From Lumbricus terrestris (lineage: Eukaryota > Annelida > Clitellata > Crassiclitellata > Lumbricidae), in contig OX457036.1 of NCBI GenBank assembly GCA_949752735.1, forward strand, positions 83,922,991 through 83,986,990: a DNA stretch of 64,000 nucleotides, given 5' to 3'. The notes beneath the pieces were generated by a model. It ran no database searches, was not told the DNA's origin, and worked only from the letters and a program-made list of their open reading frames with translations. Made by a program: the position numbers and the translations under genes. Position 1 is the stretch's first letter, and each line of letters begins with the position of its first letter. Positions 1 to 15,100 of this stretch are shown one piece after another.

Positions 1-1095
1 AAAAGATTCAATAGGATAAATCATAAAAAAACTACATCTAAGAAATGATTTTGATCCAAGTTTTAACAGACCTGAATAGCTAACGTAAGTGTTTCGTATG
101 TTTTTGTAAGTAGGCCTATAGACCTACATCTAGGTTCCTCTTGTATTAATAGCCAGACTAAACACTGCGAAGATGCAGCTCATCTGGTTTGGAAGTCGCG
201 GGTAGGTAGGCCTATCTAGGAGTCGATATGCCAAATCTGCAGCATCACTTTCCAGGCTTTATTTTAGCTGTCACTGTGCGGGATTTTGGTATGACCCTGT
301 TCTCCGCAATTGACCCTTTCAGAACACGCGAGGAATGTATGTCGCACGTTCTTCTGTCATCTTCGCCAGATGCGCTTGGTGCGTCGCTCACTTACAACTA
401 AAGCCGCCGCAACTCTCGATACATGCATTCATATACACCAGAGTTGATTTTGGCAGTGCAATGATGCAATCTATGCGGGCTTAACCCTATCGCTCACTAA
501 TCAGTTATACAATCTGTCGTTGATAACGTGATTAGCGGCACAACAAAGTTCAGGCGTATTATTATCAAGAATTGTACGTGATGAACTGCACTGCCCATGT
601 AAAATGCATTGAGTTCACGATTCTAATGTTCACGCATAGGCCTAATAGCTAATTGCCTGACAGCAGTAACAGGCCAAGTCCCGATTTATCTCATGGAGCT
701 ATAATGAGTGAGTCGCTGCTATTCGTTCCGGTCGTAGATTCCTTCGATCTGTCACGAAATGTGACCTAGCTTCTTCTATGGCTTGAACTTCCACATCAGT
801 GCTGCATGAAAGTTTCGCTGTTGTCGATCCATCTTCATGGATTACTTATATGGCGCCACAATTATTTTAAAAACCAACAAATCAGAGTCGCTACCTGCGC
901 CAGCATACATGATGATTGATATTAAAAACGGAAGTGTCGTCGGTAAGAAAAGTAATGCACAGAAACTATGAGAATAGCTTGTCATTAGTCCAACCACGCA
1001 CATCGAACCCATCCACAGTATCCACAGAGAGCATCGTGTTAGAGTCTACGGACCAAGTGTTGATAGTATGAAGCAACGGTGAACGGTAGCGTCCA
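1..1095 (+). repeat. Left duplicon flank with decayed LINE C-terminal tail
   Basis: This stretch is homologous to 41741-43370, including non-repeat sequence such as that around 50-170, so it is the 5' flank of the tandem duplication. Reading fragments around 330-640 and 800-1090 resemble the end of a CR1/L2-type LINE reverse-transcriptase protein (a run like ALDNVTDLIGGIPKF and a tail like LHESFAVLGPTI is readable in the right-hand copy). Both copies are full of stops and frame breaks. The relic was therefore already present before the duplication. No intact gene is present. Confidence 0.6.
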
Positions 1096-2300
1096 CAAGT
1101 TAGCTCTGGACTGGTTTAAAAGCTATTTGAACAGTCGTTATCAACAAGCCTCTCTGATCTTAAACTAATTTTCTTTGGTGTACCTCAAGGATCCATACTC
1201 GTACCTCTGTTATTTTTAATCTACATTAATGACCTACCTAACTCATCGACTCTTCTACACTATTTCCTTTTTGCAGATGATACTAATGCCTTCATATCTC
1301 ATGCTTCGTATGACCATCTAATATCACTTGTAAATGAGGAATTGTCCCTAGCCAATGATTGGTTTAGGGCTAACAAGTTGTCACTAAATTTGTCAAAAAC
1401 TAACTATATTTTATTTAGAACCTGTAAAAAATTAATTCCAAATTCGAAGAGGGAAATTATAATTGATGGCACAATAATTCCTTCTGTTTCATCAACAAAA
1501 TTCCTTGGAGTTCACACAGATCAACATTTAAAATGGAACACACATATCCTAGAAATTACTAAGAAAATCTCAAAAAGCATAGGAATACTCAGAAGAATAT
1601 CTTATTTGCTTCCACCACATGTTCTGCGGCAATTATATTCTACGTTAATCCACCCTTACTTAACATACTGCAATTTCATCTGGACTTCCACCTATGACAC
1701 CCACTTGACCAGTCTTAGAACACTCCAGAAGATGGCTATAAGAATTATCACTAAGTCTCCGTACAATGCCCATACAAAGTCTTTATTTTTTTAGAACAAA
1801 ATCTCTTAAATATAACCCAAATAAGAACAGCCCAAACCCTGGAATTTATGTATAAATTTAATAACAACCTACTACCTACTGCCTTTACAGACTACTTTCC
1901 TACAGTCAAACACACTCATCTTACTAGAACTGATCGGGACTATAATAGTGTTTATCCAAGAACTAACATACGGAAATTCTCCATTAAATATCAAGGTCCA
2001 CGAATCTGGAATAATTTACCGGCTACTTTTAGAACTGTAAAACCATTTTCCCACTTTAAACAATTAATCAGAGCACACATTGCAAATAATGAAGAATGTC
2101 TCTATAGGAATATAGAAGTTAACTGTCGTTTACTCTTTTCTTTTTCTTTTTGTATTACTTGTTCATTATAATTTTCTTATATAATCTTCCAGCACAAATT
2201 GCTGAACTCCCATCATCTTAAGGTTAATCTTGAAAGTAGGGCCCCTACCCAGCGGGATTTTTTCCCTTCAGGGGTTCCGTTTGTTTTCCTTGAACTGTTA
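1096..2300 (+). pseudogene. Non-LTR retrotransposon reverse transcriptase fragment (CR1/L2/jockey-like)
   Basis: A 5'-truncated LINE. The reading begins near 1096 with HKLALDWFKSYL-like sequence. It continues with GVPQGSI (fingers/palm region) and the catalytic box FADDT at 1270-1284, then an open frame through LSLNLSKTNYILF and KFLGVHTDQHLKWNTHI. The frame stops at 1792-1794 in a T-run. A one-base shift there resumes the protein as FLEQNLLNIT and leads into the tail 1848-2171 (PRIWNNLPATF), typical of these LINEs. There is also a break near 1160. The region 2172-2300 is probably its 3' UTR. The second duplicon has no copy at this point, so this insertion is probably younger than the duplication. 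It is inactive. Confidence 0.85.
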
Positions 2301-3081
2301 GTTGCATTAAATTGCTTATGTTCTATTATCATATTTGTAGTAGGCCTATACTGAACTGCTTAAAAATAGAACTGTGTACAATTGACTTGGGAACTTTCAG
2401 AAATGAGCCAGAAACAAAAACGGTGTCATACTAGGTCTAAAAACAATCCCGCCTATTAACGCTTTATGCTCTGCAATATTATACTCTGGACAAACGGTAG
2501 CATGCATCACTGGTGGCTACTTTCACCATGAAGATTCTCAACTCGAGTGATCGAATTCTCAACTGCTCCTCTCCCACAGGCAAAATTTAATATTGGATGA
2601 CTCACCAATTAAATATTTCTCATACTGAGTCATACATGTTTTCGTGTAGCCTTAGCTGTCTGGGACAGCATGAGAACAATTATTAGGCGAATGCATTGGA
2701 CTTCCTCCTGCAAGATTGACATGGCAGTCAGCCGAAGCGTGAAGCTCTCAACTCATGAATAAATATGAGCTCGATGCCTTAGTTGCTCCTATTCACCAGC
2801 AAAATAATATTCCTATGTAGTGGTCTTGATGTGTGTTTTCTGGAGACACGGAAGTGACCCGAATCATTTTCTTTAGTAGGACAATGTTGATCTGTGTAGG
2901 CCTTCAGATTCACGTAGGCTACAGATTCATAGGCCCTAAATAGTCAGGCCTACTACTGCTGTGCATAGGGTTATATTAGACCTATAGGCTGAAGTCAGAA
3001 GCTATGCAGACACAACCGTTAGCATTAAACTATAGGCAACAGTTTTGCACAATTAGGTGACTGACTTACCAAATTATTGAC
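2301..3081 (+). other. Upstream region of gene A
   Basis: About 780 bp between the LINE relic and the first coding exon. It probably holds the promoter and 5' UTR of gene A. Patchy similarity to 45590-45740 upstream of gene B is visible (for example a TCATGAATA run and a shared 13-mer). I see no clear TATA box or other gene. Confidence 0.4.
2843..2855 (+). promoter_or_regulatory. 13-mer shared upstream of genes A and B, ETS-like core
   Basis: GAGACACGGAAGT occurs here, about 240 bp before the gene A ATG, and identically at 45698-45710, about 130 bp before the gene B ATG. The CGGAAGT core resembles an ETS-family site. Shared ancestry alone could explain the match, because both copies come from one duplication. 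Confidence 0.25.
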
Positions 3082-3163
3082 ATGCCTTCGAGTTCTTATT
3101 TGTGTCATTTCCTAAGAAACGTTTGTCTATTTAGCCTGGTTGCAAATATTTTGTTCATTGAAG
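3082..3163 (+). CDS. Gene A exon 1: signal peptide
   Basis: ATG at 3082 opens 27 codons with a hydrophobic core (NVCLFSLVANILFIEG) and then donor GAAG|GTAGGT, phase 1. The gene B counterpart has the same donor context and ends ITEG against FIEG here, which supports the exon although the rest of the peptide has diverged. The start was chosen as the only ATG giving a leader of normal length in this frame. Confidence 0.65.
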
Positions 3164-6100
3164 GTAGGTGTCATGACTGAATAGAAATGATGATTTCCGA
3201 ATGGAATTTCACACACGCCTTTCAACTGTTAGAGTAATCCAATGTTGTTCTTTATTACTGCAAATTTGAAATAATTAGTTACGGTGTGATCGAATGGCAG
3301 AGGTGGAAAATTAACCTAAGTGTTGAGTGAAGGAAAAGGAGCAATGGCCCATTCTATGGCGCCTTAATGATGCATAAATCATCAATTGGTGGTCGTATAA
3401 AGAAGAAGAAGAAGAAGAAGAAGAAGAAGAAGAAGAAGAAGAATAGGAAGAAGATGATGAAGAAGAAGAAGACGAAGAAGAAGAAGAAGAAGAAGCAGAA
3501 GAAGGATAAGGATAAGGATAAGAGGAGGAGAAGGAGAAGGAGAAGAAGAGGAGGAGGAGGAGGAGGTGGAGAAGGAGCAGGAGCAGGAGAAGGAGAATAA
3601 GAAGAGGAGGAGAAGAAGAAGAAGGAGAAGAAGAAGTAGACGCAGAAGAAGACGGAGAAGAAGAAGCCCTATATAGGCCTATGATAAGTTAGCCCTGAGG
3701 CAGCCCTGGGTACGAAGTGTTACTTCATGATATTCTTAAACATGTTTCCATTCCTCTTAATCGCCATCTCATCTTCCCACCCACAGTGTGCGGTCGCTGT
3801 GCTCATCATTGCTGGGTTAATTGGCTAGGGGCGCAGATGGGGCAGAAATCTCGACGCAAGATTCTGCTCTGGCGGGGATTTGAACACCTCGTTTGACAGT
3901 GAAGCACGCTAAACCGTAGTCAAACTCCAATCCACTAGACTAGAGGAAGCAGCGTCGAAATTCAATTATAGACAACAGGAAGTCAAGCTAGGGAGGGTTT
4001 TCAAGGTGAAACAGGCATCATCTGTCCAATCATCCATTATAGTGAAATCCGTCTAGGCCACTGCCTCCTCAACACGCAGTTGAAGAGATGGGGCCGACAC
4101 GACACCGGAAACTGCGATACGTGCGGCGTCCAAGAAACCGTGCGCCACTTCCTGCTGGAATGCCCCTCCATGACCGCTCTCCAAGACGAGCTCATGAGGG
4201 AATGCGCACGGAAGAACTGGACATTCAACCTGTCAACCGCACTCAGTCAGCCCACCTGCTTGAACCTCGTGTACAAGTGGGTGGAAGATTCCGGTCGACG
4301 GATGTGACACTGTATTCAACACGGCGATCCTTGTGCCTAACAAGGAATGACCCTGGCTAACCCTGGCGGTCCCTTGCGCCAAAAGCAAGGGAAGAAGGAG
4401 ACAAGAAATGAAGAAGGCAAAGATCAAGACCAAGAAAGGAAAAGTCAACATCTGAGAACAATGCAATAGACAGAACATTGCGATTGTTTGAACACTGTAT
4501 ATATATATATGTCTATGTGTATACATGAATGTATATCTATGCCTGTATGCATGTGTGCTATCTTGTGCATATATGTGTATGTACATACATATCTGCGTGT
4601 ATGTATGTATACATGTATCCACATGTGCCTATATATGTGTATGTAAGTGTGTACTGTGTATGTGTGTATGCATGTATGTACGTACGCCTGCCTGTGCGTA
4701 TGTATGCCCGCATCTCTATGTACGCATGCATGTGTGTATACCTGCATGTGGCCTATCATCTGTGTATATGTGTGTGCGTGTTTATATGTATGTATGCATA
4801 TGTATATATATATATATGTGTGTGTGTATATGTGTGTGTATGTATGTCTATGTGCATGTGTGTATGTCTGCAACTCTGCATGTAGGTGTTCCACACTTTG
4901 TATGCTTGAGGGGATATAAACTGACGAACATTAATAATTTTAATAGGCCTACAGTACTTATCGGAATTGCCCGATAGCTATTGTATTATTGTAATACGTA
5001 CAGTTAACCTTGTTGTATATATGCTTGCACATATGGCCTACCTGGAGTGCACTGGTCCCACCGACTCCAGTGCCGAGCGCACTGAAGTCGGGATCGCCGC
5101 TCTCTACGTGGTCTGTATGTGCAAGCGACGCCGTCTTTGACACAATCGCAACGCGGCGCCACTGGATGGGAGACATCGTCAATGCGTACGACTCGTACGT
5201 ATTGACAGTGTCTCCCATCCATTCGCCAGGTGCCGCCACATCGCGGTTACCATAGGCCTAATCTAAACGATTAGAGGAAAATTCAAAAACATTATTAATA
5301 GACCTAAACTTGTGTGTATATAACTATATATATATATACACACAACACACTAATAGGAATATCTTGTATATACATATTATACTCTTGCTGTAAATCTGCA
5401 TAAATGTCAGAGTGTCATCGGTTGAGGCAATCATCATAGATATGACGCCTCGTAATAAATCGTATATCATCATGTTCGACTACCGACTCTCGGGTAGGCC
5501 ACGAAGCTGACTAGAGAGCCTGGCACTTGATACACGGTAAAACGTGAGTTCGAGTGGTAACTGAATGACAACCGACTTCAGACGGCCTCGAAGCCGACTG
5601 GTCGGCTAGCACTCGACACACGGTAAAACGTGAGTCCGAGTGGGGACTGACTACCGACTCTTTGGTAAGGCCACGAAGCTAACCAGAGAGGCCGGCACCC
5701 GACACACGGTAACACGTGGGTTGAGTGGTGACTGATTATGGGAGCAAGTTGCTCGACCACTATTGATCTATGGAGAGCCATTAAGCTCGGTCTAGTGGTC
5801 GCCTACTCTCATTAGAGGGGTTCGAACCCTCCGACGGCTGACTACAGACTGACGGTTACCGACCGACGAGTAGCCGACGGTACTCGAGCGACTGTTGACG
5901 GGTAGTACAAAGACGATTAACCCCGACTGCGGGAGGGATTCTTGGGGTTGCTGCGGTCTACCTTTGGTCCCATTTCCAGTATCGTTCTGTTTCGCTTGTA
6001 CCTTAATCGCCTTGTGTTTGGAAACCAATAAATGTGTTTTAAGCCTTAACCTGGCTAGTCTTTAGTCAACAGCTAAAGCCGGACCCGGATATAAACGACA

Positions 6101-9100
6101 CTTACGGGCTAGGGGTGGTGTTTTGGTCTCCTGGTGTAATTTGCCCAACCTAGTTCCGCTACAATATTATAAGACATGCACACTTGAATTTGTTGCTTTT
6201 CTATTACAGTTGCACATGTAGGCCTACATTTATTTCACCTAAGGTGGATATTTTAACTTAAGTCAAGTAGTTATAAAGTTTAATAATTTAATCATGCGAC
6301 CTGAAAAATTGAAAGTTGAGCTGCACACCCTAGTGGCACCGCTGCACCATTCGTCGCCATTAATCTGACCCTTTTGGTCACGTAGAGTGACCCTTATGTC
6401 TACATGCATGGTATCTTCCTAGGAACATAGTAACACTGAGAATCACACTGGACAAATTTTAGAGATGCCATTAAATATATGTATGCGCACTTGTTATAGT
6501 GCCGCTTCAAATCTATTCAGAAGCGCTCTCGACAACAACGCGGACACTGAATCTGAGTTTCGCGCCTAAGCGCACTAGCAATTGCATGTGAATGATTTGC
6601 TCAGGTCACTTCACGGCGACTTGAGGTGGATTCGAACTTTCAACCTTCCGTCTCCACTCTCCATGGCACCGAACATACCCCTACGTCATCCGTGACCACC
6701 GCGCCTCACAATCCCCCACCCTCCAATTCCCGGCTCAGACGACACCCACCTTAGTAGCTGTTCCATCCCTCTGATCCTACGGTACCTCGACCCGGACCAC
6801 CATGGACTACTCTTACGGACAACCCTTTTGACCCAACGCATTTGATCCTGATCCTATGGTAACTGGACCCGTACCACCACGGACTACTCTCACGGACAAC
6901 CCTTCTAACTCAACGCAGCGCTCGTGAGTAAGCTGGTGCCCCGCGCTTGGCTTTCATGTGGCGCTTTAGAAATTAGGAGATTACGATTACGATTACAATG
7001 TTATGCTGTGCAACTGAATTTTTTGCCGAATCTTAAAATCTCTCGAAATATCGGATTTAGCCTTTGAATCATACATCCTTTATTGTACTAATTTAATATT
7101 TGCTAGTGCTTGTGGATGCTACTTAGTGGCCTACATCCTATGCATTTCCTTGCATCGGCGAGTCTACGTTTATGTTATTTTCATGACAATATGCCTTCTA
7201 GTGTTGCATATGTATCCTAAACTTCGACAGTAGGCTATACCTCATAGTGCTGTATCCATAGTAGGGAAATTTGCCTCTTAATAAATGCCGCCTTAGTATT
7301 GCTTTCTACCTGAAATCGAGCCTGTTTCACATTTTGTTTTCATTGCTTTGAAATTTAGCCTAAACCGCAGGTAGTGCAAATTGAGTCTGGGACATTATCG
7401 TAACTGCTCACTCACTTTAATGTCTGGTTTATTTGTTCAGGTTTTACAAAGGACCAATACGTTGGGTGTTTCTATGAAACCAGTAGTCCGTTACTGCAAT
7501 GGGAAGATACTTTTAATATGAGTTCAATGACCATCGAACTTTGCATCGAACACTGTCGAACTAGCGGAGGAAAGACTTATGCCAAGCTTCAGGTATGCCG
7601 TACATATATTTTACTGTCTCAATAGGCTATTGTAAATATACACGGTCACGATGATTTTTGCATTACGAGAAATCGAGAATATCAGGTCGCTTTTTACACT
7701 TGATGGAATTATTATTTCCAAAATTGATATGTCGACTGCAGAGTATATCCTCATGACAGGTCTACGTTACAATGCGGACATGTTTCTTTAAGCAAAACAC
7801 TACCGAGACTAAAGAGCAGAGGACACGTAGGCCTAAGCTAACTGGAGTCTTTGAGATGAGTGATAATGATAATGTCAATGGAAAGTAAACAGTGGGAAAA
7901 TACTTTGAATCAGCACAAAGTGAAGCGAATCGAGCAAATAGACACCAATTAGCCTAGGAGCCAAAATGTCTTCAGTTCAAGGGCTGTAAACATGTGATTA
8001 GATCTAATGTTTGATGTGATTCATTGCTGTCTCATGGGTGCCATCACATGAAATTGCCTATAGGTCTATTAAAGCATTCCAGGATAAAGTTGACTATAGA
8101 GCCCATAATTATCTAACAAAGTTTGCGCGTTTTCTGAACGACTTGAAACACTTGTAGGCCTAATGCAAGATTTAAATTACAGAAGGCCTATCATTAAAAA
8201 TGTTTTAGTCTAATCGGTTAAGTAAGGATGAAAGATGTCTGTTAACAATTTTCATTCCGGGCTCTCCGTTTTATTATGTCTCGTTGCCTTTGCGACGGGG
8301 TGGGACAAGATCTGTGGTCCGAAAGTAGGCCTACCTGATGAAATAGACTAATTAGGCTATAGGCCTAGGGATTAACGAGGTTAAATAAATTATATTCATA
8401 GGCGTACGAGACGGAGATCCAAAGGGGGCAAATGCCCCCAAATTTCGGGCAAATGTGTTTTTCGGGCAAAAGAAGCATAGACGGGCCCGAAAAAATTTCG
8501 GAAATATTTTTCGGGCAAAGCAGGTACGGGAGGATTTTTTCGGGCACGTAGGGGTAAAAAAAGTCGTCAGATTTTTCGGACTGGAAAATCCTAAAAATTT
8601 TGGGCGGATGACTAAAAAAGGTTGTCAGATTTCTCGGACGGGAAAATCCTAAGAATTTTGGGCGGATGACTAAAAGAAAAATGTCGTCAGATTTTTCGGG
8701 CAAAATTTTTTGGGCCGAAATGTCCCGTACGCCTATGATTATATTGCATGCTGAAACGTTTTGTTTTCTTTTCGAATATTTTGATTATAAACTTATATTG
8801 AATATGTTTTACTTAGAATGGATCCGTTTGTCAATGTGGAGACGACTACGGAGTACAGACGTTAGACAGAGCATGCCATGTAATATGCTCTGGAAATCCG
8901 TCGGAATACTGTGGAGGAGTAACCAATGAATTACTGACGACATACGTTCTTTATACGGGTTAAGTAAAACAGTATCTTACTTGAATTAAGTGATTTTTCT
9001 TTATTAGCAAATACGGGTCTTGATCAGTTTTTCGCGTCAAACTCGCAGTGCTCCACTGAACAACTTTCTCAGATGATGCACGTGTTGTAGGCCTAGCCAT

Positions 9101-12022
9101 TGTAGAATTCAACTAAGGCAAGATTGAACCCATGCCCATTATCACAAAATTTAATGCGCTATTATAGAACGCTTGAATTTATTCTCTCCTTTTATGGACC
9201 TTTGATGAAAATCTTCTTCCGGTCCTCACCGACCTCCAGGTCTACAATTGCTCCACCCGTGAAGGCGTCCTGCCTCGTCTTAGAAACGACCCATCCTGGT
9301 TCCTAGTCTCAAATGCAATGGACTCGACCTTCAGATAATCAAGCCAACTTCCCACACATCGCAACATTTCGTTCGTCTCGAAACTCGTTGAGTGGCTCGT
9401 CGCCTTCCAGCTGACATTGCACCTTAAGAGCAACCTGTTGCCCAGTCTTGCTTCAAAAAGGTTACTCTACTGAAACGTTACTTCTCCGATTTCTTCCTGA
9501 CGTCTACGAAACCACCTACAGTTCTCAACTGAACCTCGTAGCCCGCTTTGATGTCAGTGCAGCGTTTTACACTGAACTAGAACGGTTGCATATCTCATTC
9601 GACCTCTCTAGTACTCTTCTCTTCCGGCTTAAATCCGTTCTCAGTAAGCGTCTCATTTGTGTGGTCCACGGATCTTCGAAGTCTCAATGGGTTCCGTACC
9701 ACAATTGTCTACTCCAGAGCTCCTTCTTGTGCCGCTTTCTCTTCATACATGGAGTCTTTGGGGTCTAGGACTCCGCCTCAACTCTCTCAAAGGCTCTATT
9801 AATTTAGCTATGCATCCACCAGCATCTGGCAAAACTAGATGTGACTATACCCTTGCTGCCGTGACCATCTTTCCTGATTTTGTCTTTTCCACCTTGGTAC
9901 GGGTCCTTGGTGTTACTCTAGACCAGAAGTTCACTTTTTCTCTGAATAATGGTCCCAGGCAAGACCTAGGTCTATTCGATTTATCAATATTATTTTAGGC
10001 TATAGGCCTACAGCAATTGACCACATAATAATTATTAGTGATGTAGCAACTCCGCTTTGAAAATTAAGTTCATTATAATATTACATTTGGTCACTGGTGA
10101 ATATTTAATTGTTGTAACGTTCATAGTGTGTCCAATTGGCAATTACTCCACACTATGTGATCGTGTGTGCCACTGCAAACGACAAATTCCATGTGATCGA
10201 GAGACAGGATTATGTGCAAATGGATGTGACGGAAATTACACTGGATCGAATTGCAACACAAGTAGGCCTAGATAACAGTGTTAATCTAGCTAAACGTATA
10301 GTGATTGATTCATTATGAGATGTTAAGACAAGGATTGCAATTCTGGATCATTAAAATTACCATGTACAAGGATTCCTAATATTGTTAAAATTTCATTTTT
10401 GAACACCGTCTTTTAATTATATTTCACAAACATTTGTTTTTGGAATGAATAGGCTATCTAAAAATAAGATCCTAGTCTATAATTTTGTCAAAGTCAGGTT
10501 TTTGATTAAAACCAGATTTTCATGGCTTAGTCCTAGGCATAGGCGCAACCACCCTATGGGACCCACGGGACGCGTCCCCCCAACTTTTGAGTGGTCCCAT
10601 TGACTTTATCATTATGGTCCCCCAACTTTTAGGACGTGATTCATTTGGTCCCCCCTAACTCTTAGGACGTGATTGCGCCTATGGTTCTAGGCCCATATTG
10701 TTTATCTGTCCAATAATATTGTGTTACATCTTCCGCTAATGCTGATTAAAGTCGTCTGCATTTGTTTTAAGCAGGTAGGTAAGTGAGTGCTATTAGTATT
10801 CTTGTTTATTTGCATGTATTTATGTCTTGGTGATACTGACATTCTTCGCTTTCATTTTTCTAATTAAGACACACTTAATAACGAGTTCCCTATTACGCTG
10901 TAGTCTCGTAAAAAATTGCGTTAGATCGTTCTCGAGTCGCAGAGCAGGCGTTTTTTTTATGTCAAAACAATGGTTCATGCCGTAAGAGAATAAGCAAATG
11001 ATTGATATAGGCTCCCTCCGAGGTTCTCACTCTGTCATATTCTATGTAGCCCTTATAGGTTATAATTATAATTATTATCATTATTCGTGCAAAGTCTTAT
11101 GCTAGTCTATAGTTTAGAAAATATTGTAATTTTTATGCTTGTTATTGGGGTCTGATCATATAATAAATAGCGGTAACGGGTGTTCGTTCTTAGTATACTA
11201 TTTGCTTAGCAGGATCATTCACGAACTGTTCCTAAACTTAAGCTACATAGATAAATTTATTTGTTTGAAGCAAAAACGTCTTCAAAGTACATCGGGTGTT
11301 TTCAAGACGACAGTGGTAGGCCTTTGGCAGAACGGCCTTTGCCAAATAGAGCGCATAATCCCGACAATTATTTTGACGACTGGCAGAAGGTGACGATCGA
11401 TGTATGCATTGGCTGGTGTAGTGATGTCTTTTCTACGTTCGCAGGTGCTCAGGTAATTGCAGATAATTTAAGACTTTATGATTTCAGCCTACCATGGTGT
11501 GTAATGTAATGTAATGTAGTAATGTAATGTAATGTAATTGTAATGTAATGTAAATCTTCGAGAATTTCTCAGCGCCCACAAAAGCCACGTCAGGGAGACC
11601 AGCTTATTTGCCGGCGCTATATCAAATCAAGTCCGCAATAGCCACAGTTGCCGTTTTCGTTCCGGTGCCAGGTCAAAATCCGAGGAGGTCAAGCCGAGGA
11701 GACAGCGTGGTGCTACGGTGGTTGTCGGTGATGGTGGTAGTTGGGTGATGGAACCTGATTGGAATCTGGATAGGATAGCTTGAAGAGTTCGGTTTTCAGT
11801 CGTGAATGGAAAGCAGCAAAGGAGAGTGCAAGCGGAGGAGGGGTTGAATTTGGAGGGGAGATAGGAGCGATAGGAGGATGAGCGAACAGTCGGAGGTACA
11901 TGTATGTTGGGAGTCCGTTCCAAAGAGCCGGTGCAGCACAGACGAAGGAGCGGTTGCAGAATTTCAGAGAGGATGATAATGGAGGCCGAGAGAGAGAAAG
12001 ATATGATGATGAGCGAGTAGTG

Positions 12023-12109
<87 letters not shown>

Positions 12110-15100
12110 GGCATGTTCATTGACTTTACGCCCATGGGATGAGATGAGCGAGGTGGTTTCCCGTCGCCTTCCTCACATACAATGATGGTATGCAACTTGC
12201 CCAAGGTCGCTCCGCAGGAGCTTGCGCCACTGCATCCCACACGTACTAGCCCGAGATATCTAAATCTCCGAGTGTCAACTCCCAGCCCGGGGCTTGAACC
12301 GCAGTCCGTTCCAACCAACAGACGAATGCCGCTCTCGCTTACCGGTGTAGCTAACTAGGCCAGCCATGGTGTAGAACAGTTCAATCGCAAGGGAGATACA
12401 ATACTCTAAGTATTGGAGCATGCTTAAATTGCGCGAACCTATTGGCAGTAAAGACAATGTTCGGGTCTTCTTAATTAGAACAATTTTTGCTTTTTAAATA
12501 TAAACCTCCCAACAGTCCAACAGATTCATCATTGGTGGATTCGTATAATCTTTTAAATAAACGGGGATTGTTATCTGGCGGCTCTTGCCTGTGAGTTCCC
12601 TTTTTTGATTTTTCTACCTCTGTTCGCTATCTTGGCATTAAGGTAATGCGTAGGCAATAGGCATATGCGGTACCTTTGCAAACCACATTCACATAGCCTA
12701 CTCTGTCGAGACTGTTACTATCAGTTGCGCCAGCTCAATGCTGTCTCTCTTTTCTATCTCTAATGCTACAACTACTTTTGTCCTTTCCTTTGTTATCATC
12801 CGCCTTGACTACTGCTGCGCTCACTACGCTGGTCTCCCGTCTGGGCGGTTGGGATGCTTGGAGCGGGTCCTGCGCACAACCGCTCGCCTTATTAGTCGCA
12901 TCTAAAAATTTCATGTCCCTGATTGTTTTCGGGATGTTCTACGCTGGCTCCCTAGCCCGCCGCGAATTATATACCGGGCGTCTGCATTGGTGTCGCATGG
13001 TGTGCCTCTTAGTTGCTGTGCTTGTGTATTGGCAAGAGCTCTGGCACTCTAGTCTGGGTGTACAGGAGCGTCGTGCTCGACGTTCCTCTGTCCACGGTGA
13101 ACTCCTCATTTCCCGAGAATTCCCCGAGCACGAACTCTTCTTAAAGAGCACCGTGATTTCTCTGTTATTGCCCCCTCCCCACATAGTAACGAATGGAGAA
13201 TGGACTCCCATTGTTCATACACCTTATGCATAGAGTTTGCTTAGTTGCATGTTATCGCAGCCTTATAACCGCCTCTTTTCAGCCGAGTTTGGGTCGGGAG
13301 AGCTCCTGGGTAGTATTCTTGAGGGGCGCTATAAAAGTCTCCATAATTAATGAATGAACGAGTAGCTTGTCAACCAATACACGCGCGCGCCAATAATAGC
13401 TTCTGCATTATTGGAGTTGTACCGAAACTAAGATTTGGAATCGAGCTTTGATACCTCAACAGATATTACCCTAAAGATTGCATCCTGCTAAGCAGCTAAT
13501 TCATAGACGGTCCCCAAACAACTTCAGAACACTGGAGATATAGATGGCAGGGCCTGAAGGGCATCAGCAAACAATTTTGGCAGTTCGCGTCACGGTCATG
13601 TAAGTTATTCAGCAGGTCTCAGAAATTAAATATAGGCTAAAGAAGATAATAAAGTTCCAAAGAATTTTTATCAAGTCATAAGACATGTCAAGTATGCAAT
13701 AGGTAACTCTAGTGACCTGTCGAGATCTATGGTGGTATGGCCGCTGCCAGGCGTTTGGTGGTGATTGCCTCTCTGGTCTCCCTTCGGATAATCCATTAAC
13801 TTTCCACGCTAGCAGTGCCGGCGCTAGGGTATCGGAGGCCCCCCCCAAAGAAACTCGAGCCTTACATTGAGCTCTCATCTCATTAAAATTTCACATAATA
13901 TAAGTGCTAAAAGACATGGTGTAAGATTTCATAAATGTCCCCTCCCAATTGTTAAATTTTTTGGAATTTCCATGCTGTAATGGTAGAATTTTAAGCTGTC
14001 ATATTTACAAAAATTGCTCATTTTTCAATGCTGTTAGTTGTGGTTTAGGACTTCAGAGTGTCCCCTCTCTATTGTTTAAATTTGGGGGTCACTTTCAAAC
14101 TCTAATGGCTTTATACTTACGCTGAAAATCAGAATGATATTTGCATTAGGTCTGCTATGGCAGTGCCATATGGTTAGTTGAGGCATGCACCAGACCGGAT
14201 CTGTACAGTTGCGAATAGGCATAATGACCAGCTAAATTTGGGGGTCCCTTTCAAACTCGGGGCCGGTGTGGCATGAAATGTTGTCCGGCATGAAATTGTG
14301 TCCGGAAAGCGTTGTCATTGGTTCATGTGACCGATGACATCAGATAGGATCTTGCCCGGGAAAGACACAAAATATTTAAGATAATTATACGACGTACTGA
14401 GGCATCGAACTCTATAATTAGGTACATATAATAGTATAAAAATATAGATCAATGACTAAGATACGAAGTGTAATTATGCAGGCCTATGATTTCCGATACT
14501 ACAGAAAAATTATGTTTTAAGTGCTTAAAGTATGATAGCAAACAGAAGCAATTTGCTGCGCTTTCGTAATATTTTTCCTTTTAGATGAAGTTATAAAATT
14601 AATAGTCTATTACAGTCAGATAAAATCGAATCTATTATCTATAGTAGACCTAGCCTATAAGTTTGCATTTACTAACAGCATCAATATTTGCCAAGAGCGT
14701 AGGCTGACAAAAAGAACTGCAAGTGAACTACGTATGTATATATGAATTCCGCTACATTATGCATGTCTTGCATTGCATTGGATAGGCCTATTATTAAAAT
14801 CTCGTTATTATTATTATTATTATTCAATCAATCAATCATAAAATTTATATTGCGCCCCTTCAAGATCGCTACTCAGAGGCGCTCCAAACCCAGGCCTGGT
14901 CAAAGAGAAAACTTTTGAGAAGGCAATAAAAAAGAGCCATCAGAGTCACGGGGAAGCGAACGGAGAGCCGCAGGGAGGCCATTCCAGATAGCGTAACCCA
15001 CCACGGAAAATGTTCTTCGCTGCATAGTAGCGGTACGACAAAAAGGGACAAGGTAATCACCGCGGGCAGCTGACCGCAGCGAACGACGGCCCAGAGAAAC

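Larger units (their letters stand above)
3164..7440 (+). other. Gene A intron 1, repeat-filled
   Basis: This 4.3-kb intron holds a purine microsatellite, SINE-like and LINE relics, a TG/TA-rich tract, a hairpin, tandem repeats and tRNA-like remnants, listed separately. About 400 bp before exon 2 is alignable with the gene B intron (51230-51372). No additional exon is apparent. Confidence 0.6.
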